A DNA stretch of 64,000 nt. Origin: Candidatus Thiodiazotropha sp. (ex Monitilora ramsayi). Lineage in GTDB: Bacteria; Pseudomonadota; Gammaproteobacteria; Chromatiales; Chromatiaceae. Under the pieces are notes generated by a model. That model saw nothing but the letters and a program-made list of their open reading frames with translations. It did no database searches and was not told where the DNA came from. Position 1 is the first letter of the stretch, and every line of letters starts with the position of its first letter. The stretch is from NCBI GenBank assembly GCA_025655575.1, contig JAHXIP010000010.1, positions 58,807 through 122,806 of the forward strand. The letters are read 5' to 3'. The translations under genes were made by a program, and so were the position numbers. Positions 61,140 through 64,000 of the stretch are shown here, one piece after another.

Positions 61140-62642
61140 ATGACCAGTATTGAACAGATGACCAACCTGCCAGTGCTCTCATCCCTGCTTCTGCTTCCCC
61201 TGCTCGGCGCCGCGGTGATCTGGATGCTGCCGCGGGCAAAAGCGAAAGCTGTGGCGCTGCTCACACTAATCGTTGCACTGGCTCCGGCACTGATGACGGT
61301 GATTGGGCTCGATGCCGCGAATTCTGACTTTCAATTCACCGAGCAGTATCCGTGGATTCCGGCACTGGACGCCCATTTCCGCTTTGGTGTCGACGGTATC
61401 TCAGCACCATTTCTGCCCCTGACCGTGCTGTTGTTCATCGCCGTGGTGCTCGCTTCCTGGACCAGCATCCAGTCCATACCCAGGGTCTACTACACCCTGC
61501 TGATGCTGTTCGCTTCCGCCACGCTGGGCGTCTTCATGAGCATCGATGCCCTGGCCTTCTTCCTCTTCTGGGAGCTGACCCTGGTACCGCTCTACTTCCT
61601 GATCAGTCTGTGGGGCATCGGTCCCCATCGGCGCTACGCGGCCACCAAGTACACCCTGTTCATGCTGGCCGGCGGCATTCCTCTGCTGCTCGCCATCGCT
61701 TTTCTCGCCTTCAACCACGCCGAGGTCATGGGTGCGACCCCGCCCGCGGGCCTCTCGTTCGACTACCGGACACTGCTGGAGACACCGCTGACACCGGGGC
61801 TGGAGACCATCGTCTTCCTCTTCCTGCTGATCGGATTCGCCGTCAAGACGCCGCTCTTTCCCCTGCACACCTGGCTGCCCATCGTCGCCCTGGAGGGACC
61901 GGCCCCGGTCGCCGCCCTGTTGGTGGGTCTCAAGCTGGGCGCTTACGGGCTGATTCGTTTCACCGTGCCGCTGGCGCCCACTGCGGCGCAGGAACTGCAT
62001 TGGCTGCTGGCGGGATTGGGGGTGATCGGTGTTCTCTACGGGGCTTTGGCGGCATTCAGTCAGACCAACCTGCGCCGCATGCTGGCCTACGCTTCCATGA
62101 GTCATGTGGGACTGGTGGTGCTCGGTATCGCATCCTTCAGCCACCAGGGTCTGCAGGGCGCGGTCTTTCAACTGTTGAATTTCGTGGTCATCGCCGGCGG
62201 GCTCTTTCTGTTGACCGGCTACCTGCACCATCGCCTGGGATCGACAGACCTGATCCATCTCGGCGGCATCGCCCAGCGCATGCCCCTGCTGGCGGCCTTT
62301 TTCATGTTTCTGGGACTGGCCTCCCTCGGCATTCCGGGTACCAGCGGTTTCCCCGCAGAGTTTCTGATTCTGTTCAGTGCCCTGCAGTCCCATACCGGCG
62401 CCGGTTTGGCGGCCCTGTTCGGGATGATTATCGGTGCCGGTTATCTGCTCAACAACTATCGCCAGAGTTTCTACGGCCCCGTGACCCAGGACCAGGTCAG
62501 GGTTGCGCAGGATCTACGCACCCGTGAGCTGATCACCATGTTGGCCTTTACGCTGCTGGTGCTGCTGTTCGGCTTTTTCCCCGGCCTTCTTCTCGATCTG
62601 ACCGATGCCACCGTCACCCACTGGCTGACACGGATGCAATAG
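61140..62642 (+). CDS. NuoM-like proton-conducting membrane subunit (NuoM-like 3)
   Basis: FFLFWELTLVPLYFLISLWGIG; GFAVKTPLFPLHTWLPIVALEGPAPVAALLVGLKLGAYGLIRF. Confidence 0.92.
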   Translation: MTSIEQMTNLPVLSSLLLLPLLGAAVIWMLPRAKAKAVALLTLIVALAPALMTVIGLDAANSDFQFTEQYPWIPALDAHFRFGVDGISAPFLPLTVLLFIAVVLASWTSIQSIPRVYYTLLMLFASATLGVFMSIDALAFFLFWELTLVPLYFLISLWGIGPHRRYAATKYTLFMLAGGIPLLLAIAFLAFNHAEVMGATPPAGLSFDYRTLLETPLTPGLETIVFLFLLIGFAVKTPLFPLHTWLPIVALEGPAPVAALLVGLKLGAYGLIRFTVPLAPTAAQELHWLLAGLGVIGVLYGALAAFSQTNLRRMLAYASMSHVGLVVLGIASFSHQGLQGAVFQLLNFVVIAGGLFLLTGYLHHRLGSTDLIHLGGIAQRMPLLAAFFMFLGLASLGIPGTSGFPAEFLILFSALQSHTGAGLAALFGMIIGAGYLLNNYRQSFYGPVTQDQVRVAQDLRTRELITMLAFTLLVLLFGFFPGLLLDLTDATVTHWLTRMQ

Positions 62643-62647
62643 ATCCG

Positions 62648-63718
62648 TTAACCGGGTCTGCTCTCCTGCAACACCTCCAACTCCCGCGATTGCCAATTGA
62701 GTACGGCGGTCTGCTCATACATCTTTTTCGCCAGATCGGGGTATTCGTCTCGGATCTGCTGGGCAGCGAATTCGCGCATGAACTGGGATTTCAACTCGGC
62801 CCTGGCCCTATCCACACCCAGCTCCTGGTAGGGCACCGACGCCAGTAGCAAGAAACCGTCTTCGGGAATCCGCCCGGCACTCATATTGCTCTCTATGATA
62901 CCCGCCGCCTTGTGGATCGGGACCGACAGGTTGGGGCTGTAGGGGCCGATGATCAGAGCCAGATTAGGCATATGGAGAAAATCGAATCCCCGACCGATGC
63001 AGATCATCCACTCACGGTGCACGTTATCGAGCAGTCTATCCGCTCGCCGAGCCTCATCGATATGGTCAAGGTTGCCTGATATCAACGGCAGAAGATCCTG
63101 TCGCATCTGCGCACTCATATCCGGGAACAACCTCTCCAGCCTGGGCAACAGGGTATCCTTGTCGCTCGGGTTTAAGGTGGACATATCGAGCTGCTCACCT
63201 TCGCTGCCGTGCAGGATCAGCGCGTCCTCGTCGGTCTCGAAGCCGCAGACCACAGGATAGACCGTACTGTGACCCACGCCAAAGACCTGCTCCACCTGCT
63301 TTTTGATCTGATAGGTATGGGCCTTCGCCGCCTCGGTATCATAGTTGAAACCGGCACATCCCCGCTGGGGATCTCCCTTTGAGAAGTGATAGGTGATGAG
63401 GAACATCGACCGGCGCCCTTCGGAGACGATGTTCTGCAGATAGTTGGAAAGGACCTCGCCCAGGTGGGGCCAACCCAGATTGAACATCCCCCCGAGATTG
63501 CGAAACGGCTGGATGATGCCCCGCGGTGTATTGGTGGCGACCGGGATGTTGATACGACCATCCATGCATTTCAACACCGCGATCGAAGTGGGATGCTCCG
63601 CAAGATACCGGGTGCGGGCCAGCCAATTGTCTGGGCTACTGTAGTTTTTCGAGTGGCGGCTGGCGTGCCCCAGCAACCATTCAATCCTCTCTTCGATGGG
63701 CTTATTGTGTATATCCAT
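62648..63718 (-). CDS. Divergent beta-carbonic-anhydrase-like protein
   Basis: AVLKCMDGRINI (C-x-D-x-R), FRNLGGMFNLGW, LITYHFSKGDPQRGCAGF (H then C); start MDIHNKPIEERIEW at 63718. Confidence 0.6.
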   Translation of the reverse strand: MDIHNKPIEERIEWLLGHASRHSKNYSSPDNWLARTRYLAEHPTSIAVLKCMDGRINIPVATNTPRGIIQPFRNLGGMFNLGWPHLGEVLSNYLQNIVSEGRRSMFLITYHFSKGDPQRGCAGFNYDTEAAKAHTYQIKKQVEQVFGVGHSTVYPVVCGFETDEDALILHGSEGEQLDMSTLNPSDKDTLLPRLERLFPDMSAQMRQDLLPLISGNLDHIDEARRADRLLDNVHREWMICIGRGFDFLHMPNLALIIGPYSPNLSVPIHKAAGIIESNMSAGRIPEDGFLLLASVPYQELGVDRARAELKSQFMREFAAQQIRDEYPDLAKKMYEQTAVLNWQSRELEVLQESRPG

Positions 63719-64000
63719 GATCACTCCTGCATTGACTGAATGGAACTTGCCGTAACTTTTACACAGTGTCAATTACACCGCTCAATGGGCGTATGCCTCC
63801 ATGACACATGTCAGACCCCCTTTTCGGGAATTGTCGTTCACGACTATACCCACACGGAGAAAGGTCTTGAAAAGGGCTGCCCCCTTTCGCGTATGATGCG
63901 AAAATATTCGCCAATTGATGCACTGCCACCGGTTTTCCAATCCGGCAGTCAACCGCCCGATCAATAGAAAGTGATGAACCATGAATGAAAAAGAGCTTAC

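Noticed and set aside
61352-62527. 391-aa alternative-frame ORF inside NuoM-like 3 (and the 334-aa ORF at 59726-60730 in NuoM-like 2)
   Set aside because: Pro/Arg/His-rich low-quality translations overlapping confident membrane proteins; shadow ORFs.
1-64000. CRISPR array, prophage, toxin-antitoxin or defence island
   Set aside because: No regularly spaced direct repeats, phage structural genes, or recognisable nuclease, methylase or toxin genes were seen.

Overview
The window looks like ordinary chromosome from a gammaproteobacterial chemolithoautotrophic sulfur oxidiser. That lineage call is an inference from rDsr-type dsrAB, a DAB-type inorganic-carbon uptake locus and gammaproteobacterial gene order. 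Left part: an FmdB-like zinc ribbon protein, a PilJ-domain protein, PilZ, MotB and MotA, an SDR, a DUF971-MoaD-like fusion, gspC, and a long minus-strand housekeeping block (SPOR protein, folC, accD, trpA, trpB, trpF, truA, fimV, usg-like, asd, leuB, leuD, leuC) with a divergent LysR gene. Middle: a formyltransferase, dsrB and dsrA with no dsrEFHC next to them, a REC/degenerate GGDEF-EAL protein, ndk, an MFS transporter, aroC, a TolC-like protein, an M23 peptidase, tRNA-Leu(CAG), two RND efflux systems, pcm, a membrane spermidine-synthase-like protein and phnN. Right part: a SulP permease, a NuoM-like subunit, DabA (DUF2309), a NuoL-like subunit, two more NuoM-like subunits, and a convergent divergent beta-carbonic-anhydrase-like gene. 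The strongest candidate for an under-described system is this carbon-uptake locus, in which DabA sits with four antiporter-like subunits; one of them appears to have lost the conserved proton-channel Glu and Lys. Other notable items are a DUF971-MoaD-like fusion lacking the C-terminal Gly-Gly, an apparently isolated rDsr dsrAB pair, two MITE-like elements inserted at CTAG (TA duplication, IS630/Tc1-mariner style), and a long nested hairpin near 51.0 kb. No CRISPR array, rRNA or intact transposase was seen. All family calls come from reading motifs, without database searches.
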